Assembly: GCF_020085105.1 (NCBI RefSeq)
Contig: NC_058065.1
Location: 3,412,218-3,476,217 of the forward strand
DNA: 64,000 bases
Direction of reading: 5' to 3'
From: Siniperca chuatsi
Taxonomy: Eukaryota; Chordata; Actinopteri; Centrarchiformes; Sinipercidae
The position numbers were made by a program, and so were the translations under genes. Positions 36,640 to 49,963 of this stretch are shown piece by piece; within the stretch, counting starts at the first letter, position 1; every line of letters starts with the position of its first letter. A model generated the notes under the pieces. That model was not told the DNA's origin, ran no database searches, and saw only the letters and a program-made list of their open reading frames with translations.

Positions 36640-37725
36640 ATATAACTGCTTGCATGTCCACTGTTTGCATCTGATTTAAAGTTTATGTTATAGTTGAGAT
36701 CCAAATTACAGCCCCTGTTTAACACTTTTATTATTATAAAGGGCTTTACTGTCTTGCAAAAATGAAACATCACGGAAGCCTAAGATGTTGTTTTTTCTTG
36801 CCTGCACATGAACATACTAAAACATCAAAATGTAATCAGCCCATCTGTTAACATCTCTTAGTTTGGCCATGTAGTAATCTGCTACAATTACATTTATGCA
36901 TTACATTACATAATTCCATTTTTTACTGTCAGTCAGAGCTGATTACAACATGAATAATTACTGAGGCAGATTCATTAATTTGGGGCTGAAATAAAGATTT
37001 GGCTGAAACTTGTTTCCAGATCGCTCCAGAGGACAGGAAGGGTTTCAGCATCTCATTCAAGGACACGTGGGCGTCTGTTTTGTCCGGTGACCTTTCAGCA
37101 ACAGGAAGTGCCCTCCATTCCCCTCTGATGTGAGCTGCTCAAACAGCTGCCGTGGCGAGGACTTGAAACAGAAACAAGAGAGCTCATTATGATAATAGGA
37201 ATCGGCCAGGGAGCTTTTCAACGAGATTAAAAACAACTTGAATAACCCGTCTGTCAGTCACGCAGCTTCACCGTGAGCCACTTTGAAATCCTGTGAGTGA
37301 AGCGAGAATCACAGCGTCCGCAGATAACAACTCTGTGCGACCACACTGTGAGAAGACTTAACAAGTGACTTTATATTTTTAAAATCTTGTCTGAGATGTT
37401 TCACGGACACACAGGAGAATGAAATCATGCTGAGTACAATCATGCTTTACTCAGGAGGTTTTAAGCCTCCATGCTCTCGTAAAAAAACAACCTGTTTTTG
37501 CTCGATTTAATCTTCATCTGTCCTTGAGCGGACATACAAAGGAGTTCAGGAGTTTGATAGCAGAGACCGGGGTTCGCATCCAGACTGTGGTTCGGTTAAC
37601 AGTCACGTTTTGTCTCGTGATTCAACTCAGTGTGGACATTTTCTGTATTAAAAAATAACCTTAACCAAGAGCTGTGAGTGCCTAAACATAACCACCATAA
37701 CCAGTGGTACTAGTACTGAAGTAGC
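36640..37725. other. intergenic, no gene; possible conserved non-coding block
   Basis: 37020-37330 is less AT-rich than its surroundings and free of recognised repeats. It may be conserved regulatory DNA of the sh3bp4 5' region, but that is only a guess from composition. A B-box-like GGGGTTCGCATCC near 37570 suggests a tRNA-SINE trace. Confidence 0.3.
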
Positions 37726-37728
37726 CTA

Positions 37729-38004
37729 CAGCGGTGGTAGAAGTATTCAGATCTTTTAAAAACAGCAATACCACAGTGTAAAAATACTGTGTTACAAGTA
37801 AAAGTCCTGCATTCAGAATCGTACTTAAGTAAAAGTACAAAAGTATTGGCATCAGAATATATCTGCATAATGAGAACTTTTACTTTTGGTACTTTAGGTA
37901 TATTTTGACTTTTGTACTTAAGAAAGATTTTGAATGCAGGACTTTTAGTATTTTTACACTGTAGTATTGCTACTTAAAATATCTGAATACTTCTTCCTCC
38001 ACTG
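37729..38004. repeat. foldback derivative of the hAT-like MITE
   Basis: Both ends are the same MITE start in inverted orientation. The left begins CAGCGGTGGTAGAAGTATTC. The right, in reverse complement, begins CAGTGGAGGAAGAAGTATTC. The arms stay homologous for roughly 125 bp each and meet near 37866. The product can fold into a long hairpin. Confidence 0.85.
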
Positions 38005-38683
38005 AACATAACCATAAAAAAGTTTTAAAATGTAGTTTGCTCAGTTCACAGTACTTACACAGGCATCTCAGCATTAATGTGGTAATGATTTACTGATGTT
38101 AAAAAGCTACACGGTGCACCTTCACCCTCTCTCACTTTTGTCGCCATTAATCTCACACCTGCTCACTGAGCTCGGCTAAATGTTTTTCGGCCTTCATTTG
38201 CCCGAGCTCCTCCCCCATCGATCATAATTATCAGCCATGATTGATGAAGCTGCCGAGGAAACAAGGCATCCACTTTACGAGGCCAGTCACTTTCGATGTA
38301 ACTACCGGAAATCATCAAACTCAGAAGAAGTGCGTGTGAGTGTGTGTGGCTGTTTAAACCTGCAGAGGAATTTGCAGGGGCCTCCTGAAGTCGTATAAAT
38401 CTCATTTAACTGGGTGAGCTGGTGAAGTACGGAAACCCACTGGAAGGCCAAACGGCAATTAAAACTCCTTAAAAAGGTTAAATGGCTAATTCACTTCTGG
38501 ACCAAACACGGTATACACAGACTGAGTGAGCAGGACGGCTAATAGATGGAGATGTTTGGACACAGAGGTAGTATTTAATGACACATTCCAGCCAGATGTT
38601 GAAAAGGTGTAAAAGGTGTGTTTGTATTAGCTAAAGGATAGTTGTTAGTTAGCTAACGCTAGCTAAACTGTTATTGCTGTAAC

Positions 38684-38954
38684 CAGTGGTGGAAGAAGTA
38701 CTCTTATCTTTTACTTAGCAATGCTGTTCTGTAAAAATACAAGATTTCACTTGTATTAAGTCAAAGATTAACAGCATTTAAAGTATTAAAGTAAAAGTAC
38801 TTGTTGGGCAGAATGGTCCCGTTCAAAGAGTTGTTTTATTAAATATATTATAGAATATTATTAGCTACTGATGCTTTAATACATAAGCAGCATTTTAATG
38901 TTACAGCTGCTACATTATATACTGTTGGATAGTTGAATCTTTAGCACTGTCATA

Positions 38955-39014
<60 letters not shown>

Positions 39015-39221
39015 ATATATATACATGTTTTGTTTTTGTTTGTAAAATCTTAATCTGTAAAGTAACTAGTAACTAAAACTGTCAGATAAATGTAGTGAAG
39101 TAAAAAGTACAATATTTCCCTCTGAAATGTAGTGAAGTAGAAGAATAAAGTAGCCTAAACTTGAAATGCTCAAGTAAAGTACAAGTACCTCAAAATTGTA
39201 CTTAGTTATGTTCCACCACTG
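38684..39221 (+). mobile_element. full-length hAT-like MITE with 8-bp target duplication
   Basis: The ends are CAGTGGTGGAAGAAGTAC and ATGTTCCACCACTG, giving an inverted terminal core CAGTGGTGGAA. The flanks GCTGTAAC (38676-38683) and GTTGTAAC (39222-39229) match at 7 of 8 bases, as expected for a slightly aged hAT target-site duplication. It encodes nothing. An (AT)n tract at 38957-39005 has grown inside. This is the reference copy for the family in this window. Confidence 0.85.
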
Positions 39222-39229
39222 GTTGTAAC

Positions 39230-42200
39230 TCAATTGCTAAAGTGGATATATTGTTCTTCTTCTGGCGTTTTCGGCAATTACAGAGCAGGTTCAGCTCCTT
39301 CTGGACTGGATTTTTTCTGGATACGAGACGCTTGAGTGTAAACCGGCACTTTGGCCATAAAGTGCATAAAATCTCTTTGTTTTCCATCATACACACTAAA
39401 TAAACTCCTTTAGCAGCTTTCTTAGAGGCCCTTCGCCCCGGGAACAGCTGATTGAGTCCCCAGGTCTTCCTTTTTTCCCCCCTGACTTAGACCACATTAA
39501 TTCTTTTGGGAGCGTAAAATCATACTCACAATTTATAAAAACTGAAATTATGATACCTAATTAAAAAAACAGCAACCAGAAAGCTTCATTAACGGATATT
39601 TTTTCTGTAGGAATGAATTAAGTTCTGTGGAAACAAAAAGAGAGAACTTCATGCTAAAACACTGCAAATTTGGAAGATACTTAGTTTGATTAACAGATGA
39701 ACTTCTGCGCTAAACTAAGACTAACTGAAATGAACTGTTTAATTCAGTGCCGTTATATATTGCCTTTTGTTTCTCTTATATCTTGTCTTTATGCCTTTTT
39801 ATGCTTTATGTGAAGCACTTCATGTTGTTTAAAGGTGCTATTTCCTTGGCTTGACAGAGCACACACACACATCTGTCTGTCTCCCTGTAATTCACTCGTT
39901 TAAATTAGACCGTTTAATAACTGTGGTAATGAACAAAAATTGTGAATTATAACAAGGAATTGGTCACTCCTGCAGAAACCTTTTTAAACTCTCACAGGCG
40001 ATCCCTTCGGACAGCTCAGGTTGCCATGGGAAACATGCGGACAGGCGGGTTTGTGGGTAATTGGTGCTGAACTGAAGTGGCCGACAGTGGGCGAGGGTTC
40101 AGAGATAATGATTTTACAAAAGGAGACCGTGCAGAGGATTCAGCTCTATAATGCAGAATTACATTACCTGGGCAGACGCTCTGTATCAATCCATCTACTG
40201 ATCGATTGCTGGGTGTCATTTGTGAAGCTCCAGATGAGATTTAGCCCTCGGCTGTAAATCTGTCTTTGCAGTGAAGTAATCGCCTCAGACTGGAGTGGAC
40301 TACACAGTCAAAGACAGATTTCACCTTTTAAAAATAAATTTGATATACGTCTTAAAGCTACAGCCACTTTACTCCAACATTTTTAACCCAAATTCTTCAT
40401 ATAAAACATGATAAGTTGATGCAAAGCTGCATTCGGCAGCTGTTGGCGGCGCACCTGGCAGAAGGAAGATTATGTTTGAAAACAGTTTCAATATCCACAA
40501 ATGTGTGATGACAGAAATTGAGATTAGGACTGTAGTAATAAAGTCAAATACACATTTCTTCTTTCCAATTGTTTTCATATTAGTCATGAATTTAAAGCTG
40601 CATATGGCAATCTGGCAACTCATATGGCAGAAAATGGCATCAACAAGGCGATGTTGGATATTCAGCATAAATTCTGTAAATCCCCACCGTTTGTCCAATG
40701 TCTCTTGTTTTCTTTATGCTATATAAAGAACCACAAACCTCTCAATGCACAGAATTAACTCTTGTTGACTCTTATTTATTATTTATTGTTTTCTTTATTT
40801 GTTTGTTCAACCTGTTAAGTAAAAAAACAAAACCAATAAGCAGTTTTAGTTGCCTAAACTTAACCAAACCTTAACCCATTTGCAAAATAATGTTAAGAAA
40901 GAGCCTGAACTTTAACTAAGACAAACAAGGATAATCTAAAGCTTCACTCTGCTGCAGAAACAGTGAGTTATTCAGAGCAGCTTTTATAAATGGAGAGCTG
41001 TATATATCCATCTATCAAATATATTAAAACTGCTCCATCTAAAATGATCATTTACAAGGTTATTCTATCTATTTTTAGGAAACTATTCAGAGTTTGAATT
41101 GAGCTTTAAAGTATTTGACCCCATCAATAACAGACGTCCCTCATTTTCATCTTACAAGATGAATTTGTATCATTTGAAGCTGCTGCCAAAACACTGTACA
41201 TCCATTTGTGACGGGAAGACATCATTACCCTCCGTTGATCATCCTGTATCTCGTCTGGGTGTCCTTGAGCGAAACTCTAACTCCCTTCCTGCTCGCTTTC
41301 TTTGCAAGTTTCTGTGGATCAGAGCAGCAGAAGATGAATGCTGTAGAAATGTGGTTGGTGCAGAGGATCCAGGCAGTGAAATGGTAATCATTTAGTAACC
41401 AGGGATTTGAGGATTTAAGGATTTAAAGGCCGCCCTTCAGAAAGTAGCATCATTTGGTTTCATCGTGTTGTCAGAGTGGGATACTCTGTATTTCAAACAG
41501 CAGATGGATGGATGTCTCAGTTTGGAATAAACCTGCTCTTCATTTGCAGTCTGATCAGGAGCATGAATAAAAAGAGCTAGCAAGCTATAGAAAGACACCC
41601 TGAAAACACAAGAAATTATCAGCTTTTTCCTGAAACTGACCATTGACCAAACCTAAGGGTTACTGCAGGGATTTATGGTTTTTATAAATGCTAATTTTAT
41701 AAATTTATCATCAGGAATTAACACTAAATCCTGAAAATGCTGACTATGGACAGAAGAGGCTACAGATTTCAGGTGTGTGTGTGTGCCCTGAAGATACAGG
41801 CAGCTAATCCATGGCCTTTTCCCACTGCTGCAAGTGAGGAAATGATGAATAAGTAATTTCCTGTGAACAAGTTGTGCAGCCTCAAGTGTGGAGATGTAGT
41901 AAACGGACAGATGGAGGCGAGAGAAAGAGAAATGGGCTGGGGAGAAGAGGAAGTAGAATAATACTTTAGGAAGAAGAAGAGTGCTTGAAGAAGAAGCCTC
42001 CTGTCCTCTCACCAAAAACTCCAGATTTCCTGCAATTTCATACTGAACATTACTGTTCTTTGCAGTACCTTGGCACCAATAATGCAGATTACTGTGATTT
42101 TACTTGTACTTACTTTGTACTTTTAAGTGTTTTTTGTATCATCCCTAATCTCACTAATATGTTTTATATCATTATTGGGTTCATAGCAGTTTGCAAATGA

Positions 42201-43865
42201 TGCAAACGTTCCTCCTCAGCTGACAAGTAAGTTTATTTATAAGAAAGAACCCTTTAATATGAAAAAACAGTGAAAAGAGCAAAAGATGAGAATCCCTCTT
42301 CCATGGACGAGGAGGCATGCAATAGGTGTCATTAATACAACATAGACAGAAGTAGCAATATTGAGTAAATAAAGTACATAATGTATAATATATGTATATA
42401 TTATATAAAATATACTATTAATTACATATTAGGTGTCTGAATACAATTTACAGATATAAGAAGACAATAGCAAATGTAAAATATATAAAAACAATTACAA
42501 TTATAACAACTGAGTTCTTGTTTCATATGTATAGCAATAAGCTGTACACTAAATAAAGAACAAAAACCAAAACATCAGACTGTAACACTTTTACAGTCAG
42601 ATAAACATAAATCAAGGAACTGACCATTTATAGCAAAAGGTTATACAGATACACTTTCAGAGAATCCAAGCAGCAACAGGGAATTTGCTGGGAGAACGAA
42701 TCCCTCCGAACACATACTGTAAAGGTAAAGAATCAAAGAATATGTAGCTGTTAACATACATTACAGTTAGAGCTAAGCAAAACAGGGAGCTGCTGCAGCA
42801 ATCGGCAGTGGCAGTGAAATAAATAGTGAGAACTGACAGTTTACAAAGGAAGCCTAGTACACTTGCATGAATGTGATTAGATATTACAAGTCAGCTGGTA
42901 GCCAAACAGATGATGATACAAATCCTGACTGTTTTCCATTTCCACTTTGTATAGAGGGAAGAAAGCACTTTCTGATCATCCTGGGAAGGTTTTTAAGACA
43001 AATGTTTGACCACCAATTGGCAGGAATTTAGAAATGTACATTCATGCAAGTAACAAAATGTTGTAATATGTTTATATGTACTTTCGGTGTTTCTGTGATA
43101 CTCAATAATGCATTATTTATAGTTTCCTGTAAACTTACTTGAACTTGCATGATATTTTGAGGATTCCCACAGCATGTACGACAGGATTACCATAGTTCAT
43201 GTTGTTTGGGAACAATGCAAATCCTTCTCTTCAACTAAATATCTGCAACCTTTTTCTTTCTTTGCCATTTAGAACAAATTCTCTGCCGCCACCTTTTCAG
43301 GGATTCCTGTATTTGCATTCAGGAAGCATCTGAAATAAACCAAATTCCTGGTGTCTCTTCCCATAACCAACCTGGTTGACAAGCAAACGCTCAGTTATTC
43401 TGATGCAAAGCGGGCTGGGCTGATAGCGAGGGTCTTGATGAAGCAGTGAATAGAAGGCCCCTTTTCAGATCCCACAGTTCCCATTCAGCCCTGATGAATA
43501 GACACGTCAAATCCAGTCTGAGCCTCTAATAAGAGCTGAACTTCGGGGCAGCAACGGCCGCTCTTGAGTGAGTCGTGTTCAACGGAAAACATTTACCTCT
43601 TTATACAAACTCCCAGCTTTTGGTGCCAAATTTCTCAGGAGGCGTCTGCATTTCTGACTGTGAAATATTTAATTAGAGTTTATTCTTTGTCTTAGATGGT
43701 TAATATTCTTGAAATCTGCTTAATATACAAATATTAAAACACAAACTGGTCTTGTGGAATTCCATTAAACAGTATCTATTAAACCAGATCATCCACTGGT
43801 AGGTTTATTATGAAAACATATCTTCTTCTGTGGTGATATGATTAAAAAATAACCATCTACATACC
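39230..43865. other. intergenic, no supported gene
   Basis: AT-rich. 42230-42800 has AATAAAG-rich sequence resembling a retroelement tail, but no clear family. No coding exon was recognised. The 98-residue frame at 41099-41395 lacks any support. Confidence 0.4.
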
Positions 43866-43869
43866 GCAA

Positions 43870-44460
43870 GATCACAACTCTTCTTTTTGCTGATGATGTA
43901 GTTCTGTTGGCTTCATCAGGCTGTGACCTCCATCAGTCGCTGGGGCAGTTTGCAGCTGAGTTTGACACAGTCGGGATGGTTTTTTCCTTCACACGCCACC
44001 AGTAAAGGGTATTAAATATAGAGCACAGCGCTCCGACGAGTTGGCCTCGACCACCTCTGAGGGGCGAACGCCACCAAACGGAGGTTCATCCAAACATTCA
44101 ACTCAAACTCTCTGTTGCAAAAAAAAATCCATTAAAACAAGTCACGAGTCTTAAAAAAGTCTTTTCAAAAGTCTTACAAAATTAGTTACAGTATTTCCGA
44201 CTTGTTTCCAGAATTATAGGATATTTTTTGCTTCATTTCACGATCATATACAAGCACATTTTTTAACAATACATCTATATAAATGCAGGGTTTTGTCAAG
44301 ATACTGACCGATTTCTAGGAAGACTCATATTTTTAGGGGACTGCTCCATTTGAGTTGAGGGTGAGTTTCTGCACCAAGTGAAGGAGTTTAAGTTTAAGGT
44401 TGTGTTGTACTGGACTGTCGAGGTGAAGACGAAGCTCTCGATTTACCAGTCGATCTACAT
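43870..44460 (+). pseudogene. LINE reverse-transcriptase remnant
   Basis: 43885-43980 encodes LLFADDVVLLASSGCDLHQS, which contains the F/YADD catalytic box of non-LTR reverse transcriptases. Downstream, 44370-44460 encodes VKTKLSIYQSIY in line with the (K)AKLSIYRSIY segment that follows in such LINE ORF2 proteins. The middle is deleted or shifted and contains stops, so the element is dead. The family (L2/RTE-like or other) was not resolved. Confidence 0.7.
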
Positions 44461-45030
44461 TTTATCCCTTATCTCAGCAACTATTGGATGGATTGCCATG
44501 AAATTTGGTGCAAATATTCATGGTCCTCAGAGGATGAATCCTACCAACTTTAGTGATCCCCTGACTTTTCCTGTGGCACCACCATGACGTTGAAATTTGT
44601 GTTTTTTAGTAAAATATCTCAACAACTACTGGTTGGGTTGCCATAAGATTTGGTACACACAGTCATGTCCCCCTCAGGATGAATTGCTCTCACTTTGGCA
44701 ATGCTCTTATTGTCTAGCGCCATCATCAGTTCAAAATTATAATTTGTCCAATACTTTGGTTTATGACAAAATAATGACAAAGAATCTAATGACATTCCCA
44801 TCAGCCTCAGCTGTACTTTGTGCTTAGTACTAATTACCAAATGTTAGCATGCTAACACGCTGGTGAACATGGTAAACATTATACCTGCAAAACATCAGAA
44901 TGATAGCATTGTCATTCTGAGCATGTTAGCATGCTGACATTAGCATTTAGCTCAAACATAGTTCATATAGAACAGTCTAACAGAGCTGCTAGCATGACTG
45001 TAGCCTCCTAGTCTTATTAGGAGACAGGGT
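44455..45030 (+). repeat. fish interspersed repeat with GTTAGCATGCTAAC palindrome
   Basis: It contains two related leading units (GGATGGATTGCCATGAAATT near 44487 and GTTGGGTTGCCATAAGATTT near 44632). It then has TCCCATCAGCCTCAGCTGTA and the palindrome GTTAGCATGCTAAC at about 44843, and ends near AGAGCTGCTAGCATGACTG. A second copy is at 48745-49147. It is non-coding. Confidence 0.7.
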
Positions 45031-45204
45031 TGGTTGTACCAGACAGATTTACCAGTTCTGATCTATGCTCTAACCCCCAGCTATGGTAGGAAACTTTGGG
45101 TAATAACCAAAACAACAAGATCATGGATACAAGCTACCAAACTGGGTTTAGGGCCAGGGTGAGGGTGATCAGATATAGGGAGCTGGAAACTGCCCGGTTC
45201 TGTT

Positions 45205-45345
45205 GCAGAAGTAAGAAAACATAATCAGAGAAAAGCAAGAAATTCTTCACATTTAAGACATCAGACATTTTCCTTTGATGAATGACTTTGACATTTAATC
45301 AATCAACTAATCGTTTACTCAACTAATTGTTACTGTTGCACTACG
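45205..45345. repeat. ATCGAT-core interspersed repeat copy
   Basis: AATCAGAGAAAAGCAAGAAATT followed by CATTTAATCAATCAACTAATCG matches the pattern of the core repeat at 9130-9430 and 50100-50365, without the hAT-type MITE flanks. Confidence 0.5.
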
Positions 45346-45349
45346 GCCA

Positions 45350-48300
45350 CAAAAAAAGCCTTCCAGGGAAAGAAAAGTAAATGATTATGCCCCCCTGAAC
45401 TGCTGTAAAGACTGCTAGAGGAGGTTTGACAAACTTTCCAAAGTTTTCAGCCACATCTTGTGGTCTTCATGAATGGATGGAGTATGAGATGGAGATTGTT
45501 CGGTTCAACTGTTTCTAAGGTCAAGAATATACTTTCATGCTCAAGATGGAGGACATTTTCAGTCTGCTGAATTGAATCAGGCTTTTCGTCATGTGAAATA
45601 AATGAAAACTTCAGCCTATTTGATTTAGCTGATGGTCCTCTGAGCCTGAGATGGTGAAAACATTTGAGAAATCCTTTTCCAAAAGTGCAGGTCCAAGGTG
45701 ACTCCGTCCTCCTGAATGGCTATCAGAGCCCTTCACTGATCTCCAGTCACTTCATAAGTCGTCTTGCAGATATCCATCATATCCCCTCTTGGCCTCTGTC
45801 AGGGCAGAATCAGAAAGCATGTGGAGGGCGGTCAGATAAATCACAGAGCTTTCACTTATCTGAAGCTGCTGTAGCATTTATCATGTACTCTGTGTACGAA
45901 AAGAAAGGTAGAGAGATGCCGGATGTTTTCTAACATCCTACAGCTTTTGGGATGTGATTGAACTGTCCGAGTCCAAGTGAAGACTCAAGAACTCGTCCAT
46001 ATTCCACTGATTCCCACATCACTAGCAAAAGGTATCGACGCTAACGATAGCTCAGGCATAGATAGACCCTACTTGCCAAATAGTGTCAAGCAATTCCTTA
46101 ATCCAACAAAATCAATATAAAATGAAAATTAACAGTACATTTATACTTTGTTTGGCCACATTCCTGATGTCTGCCTTAGAGTAACTCATCACACTGACTG
46201 ACTTGCGCTGACTATCAAGTGCCTATGCATGTGTATGAGTGCGTTCTTTCACTATAGAAAGGCTCGGTGCCCACGCAGTGCTCGCCACTGCAGCAGTAAA
46301 CAAGAAGAGTAGGGAGGGTAGAGGACATCGCCCGGTAGCACCAGTCTCTCTATCTGATGATTCAGTCAATATATCTATTCAGCAGGGCAGGCTGTGGAAC
46401 AGGAACCAGAAAAAGGGCACTTTCTCTCTAAGAGGCTGCACTGACACCTGATTTTTACGTGATTAAGTAGGACGATTCATTTTAATTGCAGTTTTAAAAG
46501 GAGTTACTTCTCTCCTGTTTCTCCAACTGTTGGTCTAAGTAGCTGATTTGCTGGAAATCTTTGGGTGCTGCCTTTAAAAGCTCCCTCAGGCATGACTGAG
46601 GGGGAGCAGAAAGGCAACACATGCTGCCTCAGAGGTATAATATTACAACTTTCCTTGGTAGAGCAGATCAAGTAAAGTTTTATTTCAGCTTTGGTTGCGT
46701 GTTTGATGTCTTTGAGGTCACTGAATTCAGGCATCTTAAAGTGTTTGATTTGATATTCTGTATTTCATGGTGGATTTAGTGGGTCGAGGTTAGAAGTCAA
46801 AAATCTCTGGGAATACAATGGCATCACTCGTGATCAGAACCAATTAATTTGAAGCATACTGAGGCCTTAACTTTTCAAAATCCTATTTTTGTCCCCCTCC
46901 ACCACTTTTTCAGTTGTTACCATCTTAGTAATGAGCTTAAGGAGCAACAGCAAATACTTTATGGGGGTTTTTTGGCTCTCAGGCTACATATAGGATGCCC
47001 TACCCACTGATAGGTGGAACTTGTTGGGTGAACATGTCAAACACTTGACCATCTCCGTCAAACCCATGAGGCAAAGAAAGTAACAGAGGTCAGGACTTTT
47101 GACTTTGCAGGGTGACAGCTGGCCTTTAACACGGCCCTTTCTACTGCTGTCACTGGTGTCTAAATCCAAACACCTGAAAATGACCCTGCCTGAGATGAAG
47201 ACTTTTCTTTTCTGTAATGCTTGTGTGTTTCACTAAGTACATTGTGACTTTAATAGATTTCAAACAGCCAACATGTCAAAAAACCTGCAAAATTAAAAAA
47301 ACTCACACAGGACGGTGAAAACGAATATTATTATAAACAGCAAATGTATATGTGATGTCAATTCGCACAAGATTTTACTCAGGTAACTACTGTTACAAAT
47401 GAAATTCTACATATATGTTTTTCAAATTGGTCAAATGGATGATCTGTGAAGAAAAATCCTACAAATTAAGACTTTTTTTTGCCATAATGTCACTGCAGCT
47501 TAACAAGGCAACAAATTAACTATGAAATATCTTCTAACTGGCAACGGAAAGATGTATATATAAAGTATGAGTCATTTCAAAATCAATAAACCAAATAAAA
47601 AATCGAGGAAGGAATTACAGTGTGAGGTCTGAACAACATCAAAAACAGTTTCCAGCTTCAATGAAACGCAGTACTTTAGTTCAACAGCCATAAATTTTCA
47701 TATGCAGGGAATCGTCTCTGAGAGGCTGCATTTATGAACTTCTGCTTATTTTGAGACATTTTGTCTTCCTCTTGTCGTCTTTTCGAGTCGCTGTCAGCTC
47801 CAGAACAACTTCCCCCTCTGCGCTGACAGCAGCTTTATACAGCGGAGAGGACAAATCGTTTGAGTGGGTTTAGTCAATGAGATGAAAGAGGAAGGTCTAT
47901 TAGACTGATGAAAGCTGTTTTTCTCCATTTTGGTGCTTTTTCTGAGTGTGGAAGACAACAATTAGAGATATATATACGCTCAAACAGCCCTTTTAAGTGT
48001 TTTTTAAAGCAAAAAAATCTCCATCAGATACTCTTTTGTCAAACTGTGATGTATTATGCAATGATTGGTTGCCTTTTCTTCCAACCATGATTTTCAACAG
48101 CCACCAGGAAAATTATTTATGGAAAATGAACGTTTTAGAATATTTTAGTGTGAAATTCTCATCCTTTTTGCATGCATAAGACAAAACACCGTTCTCATTT
48201 TCAAACAAGCTCCTATTATATTATTAATGGTGCAACAGCAGTCGGGGATTTAAGCTCGCCGACAGCATTTATTCACCAAAACCTCAATGAACCGCGCTCA

Positions 48301-48740
48301 TTAGCAGAGGAACGTCCTGCTGCACGAGCCATTTAGCCCTCAACTCCACTCCACTTTATTTATAGAGCCTGTTCAACACAGATTTACAGAGAGCAGTCCA
48401 CACAATGTGTTGATCATTACCGACTCCAAAGGCAGTTTATTGCCTTTATTTGCTGTTTTTATACTCAATTTGTGGAAATGGTACCCAGTTTTATTTCCGT
48501 CATTGATACTGGAGACATAAGTAGCAACCAAAGCTGTAAAATTTGATTTTATTTAAGTTTTTAGTTCTATTTTCTGTGTCTCTAATGGAAATGTGGTGGG
48601 GTAACATATTCCTTAAATATAGGATAGTCCTGAAAATGGATTTTGCTTTGATTTGTTGCCTAAAAATGTCTGGCTGCAGTGCACCAATGATTTTACTGTT
48701 GCCTTTTTTGAGCCATGCTAGCAGCATAAGGTCAAAGTTT
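45350..48740. other. intergenic, no supported gene
   Basis: Short frames only (for example 45664-45933 and 46239-46451), without splice context or recognised domains. 47760-47860 is a less AT-rich, repeat-free patch. Confidence 0.4.
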
Positions 48741-48744
48741 TCAC

Positions 48745-49147
48745 TTATTCTGTGATATATATAATATCTCAACATCTACTGATGTATTGGCACAAAATCC
48801 TACACAACACAACATTACATTGTTCCCAGACAATGAATCCCTATGACTGTGGGGATACCCCGCCTTTTCAGCGCCACCATCAGGTCAAAATTTAAATTTG
48901 TACCTACAAAACTAATGAAATTCTCATCAGCCTCAGCTGCACTTTGTGTTTATTGCTAATTAACAAATGACTAAGATTGTAAACATGGTACAAACATGAT
49001 ATAAACATTATACCTGCTTAACATCAGCATGTTAGCATTGTCATTTTCTATTGCCAAGTGTTAATTGTAAAAACATGCTAGCTATATTAGCATGCTGATA
49101 TTAGCATATGACCTCACAGTGCTGCTAGACTCTTAGTCTTGTTACAG
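48745..49147 (+). repeat. second copy of the GTTAGCATG repeat
   Basis: It shares ATATCTCAACATCTACTGATG, GCGCCACCATCAGGTCAAAATT, CTCATCAGCCTCAGCTGCAC and CATCAGCATGTTAGCATTGTC with the copy at 44455-45030. It abuts a hAT-like MITE fragment directly at its right end. Confidence 0.7.
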
Positions 49148-49574
49148 GAAGTCATGCATTCAAAATTTAAAAGTAAAAGTACGGAAGTATCAGAAACAAA
49201 ATGTGCTTAAAGTATCAAAAGTAAAAGTACTCATAATGCGGAGTGGCTACTGTCAGTGTCATATGCCGTAGTATTTGATCATTATTTTTTACTGTGAGTG
49301 GTTCTTTAATGTTGTCGTTGAGCTAATTTTAACTACTTCATATACTTTTGGTAGTTTAATCTGTATAATTGGATCATATTTTATAAACTAATTATATGTT
49401 TTGTGTGTAAAATCTTTTAATTTGAAAAGCAACTGTAGTTCTTAAACAAATGTAGTGAATATTTCCCTGTGAAATGTAGCGACAAAGGAAGTGTAAAGTA
49501 CCATAAAATGGAAACAAGTGAAGTACAAGTACCACCAAACATGTAGTATGTATGTAGTTACTCTTCACCACTGG
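49148..49574 (+). repeat. hAT-like MITE, left end missing
   Basis: It begins within the family at GCATTCAAAATTTAAAAGTA and continues through all the internal words to GTTACTCTTCACCACTGG. The left terminal ~50 bp is replaced by the neighbouring repeat. Confidence 0.75.
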
Positions 49575-49963
49575 TGTTGCCTCAATGTTAGTGCTGAAGC
49601 TCAAGTACTCAATTTAAGTAGATACTTTTTGAACATGTTGCAATTCTTGTCCCATAACTGTGGTCTGGAAAAGTGATGTTTTTGAAAGTAGCTGCAAATC
49701 TGTAAATTTAAGAGCGTGCCTCTCCTCGTGCTCTGGCCATTACTGGGCTGATATCATGTAGTCTGATCACGGCATAACAGCTTGTCGAACTAATGAGGTG
49801 ACACCCGTCCATCTGTCTATCCGTTTTCTGTTCGGATCCCCCGCTTTGTTCTGGGGGAAATATAATCCCTTCAAAACAAAACAACAAAACAGAACCAGAA
49901 AATAAAAGAGAGTAATGAGTACTAGATTACTTGATTGTTGCGTGTGTATTTACAGTGATTCAG

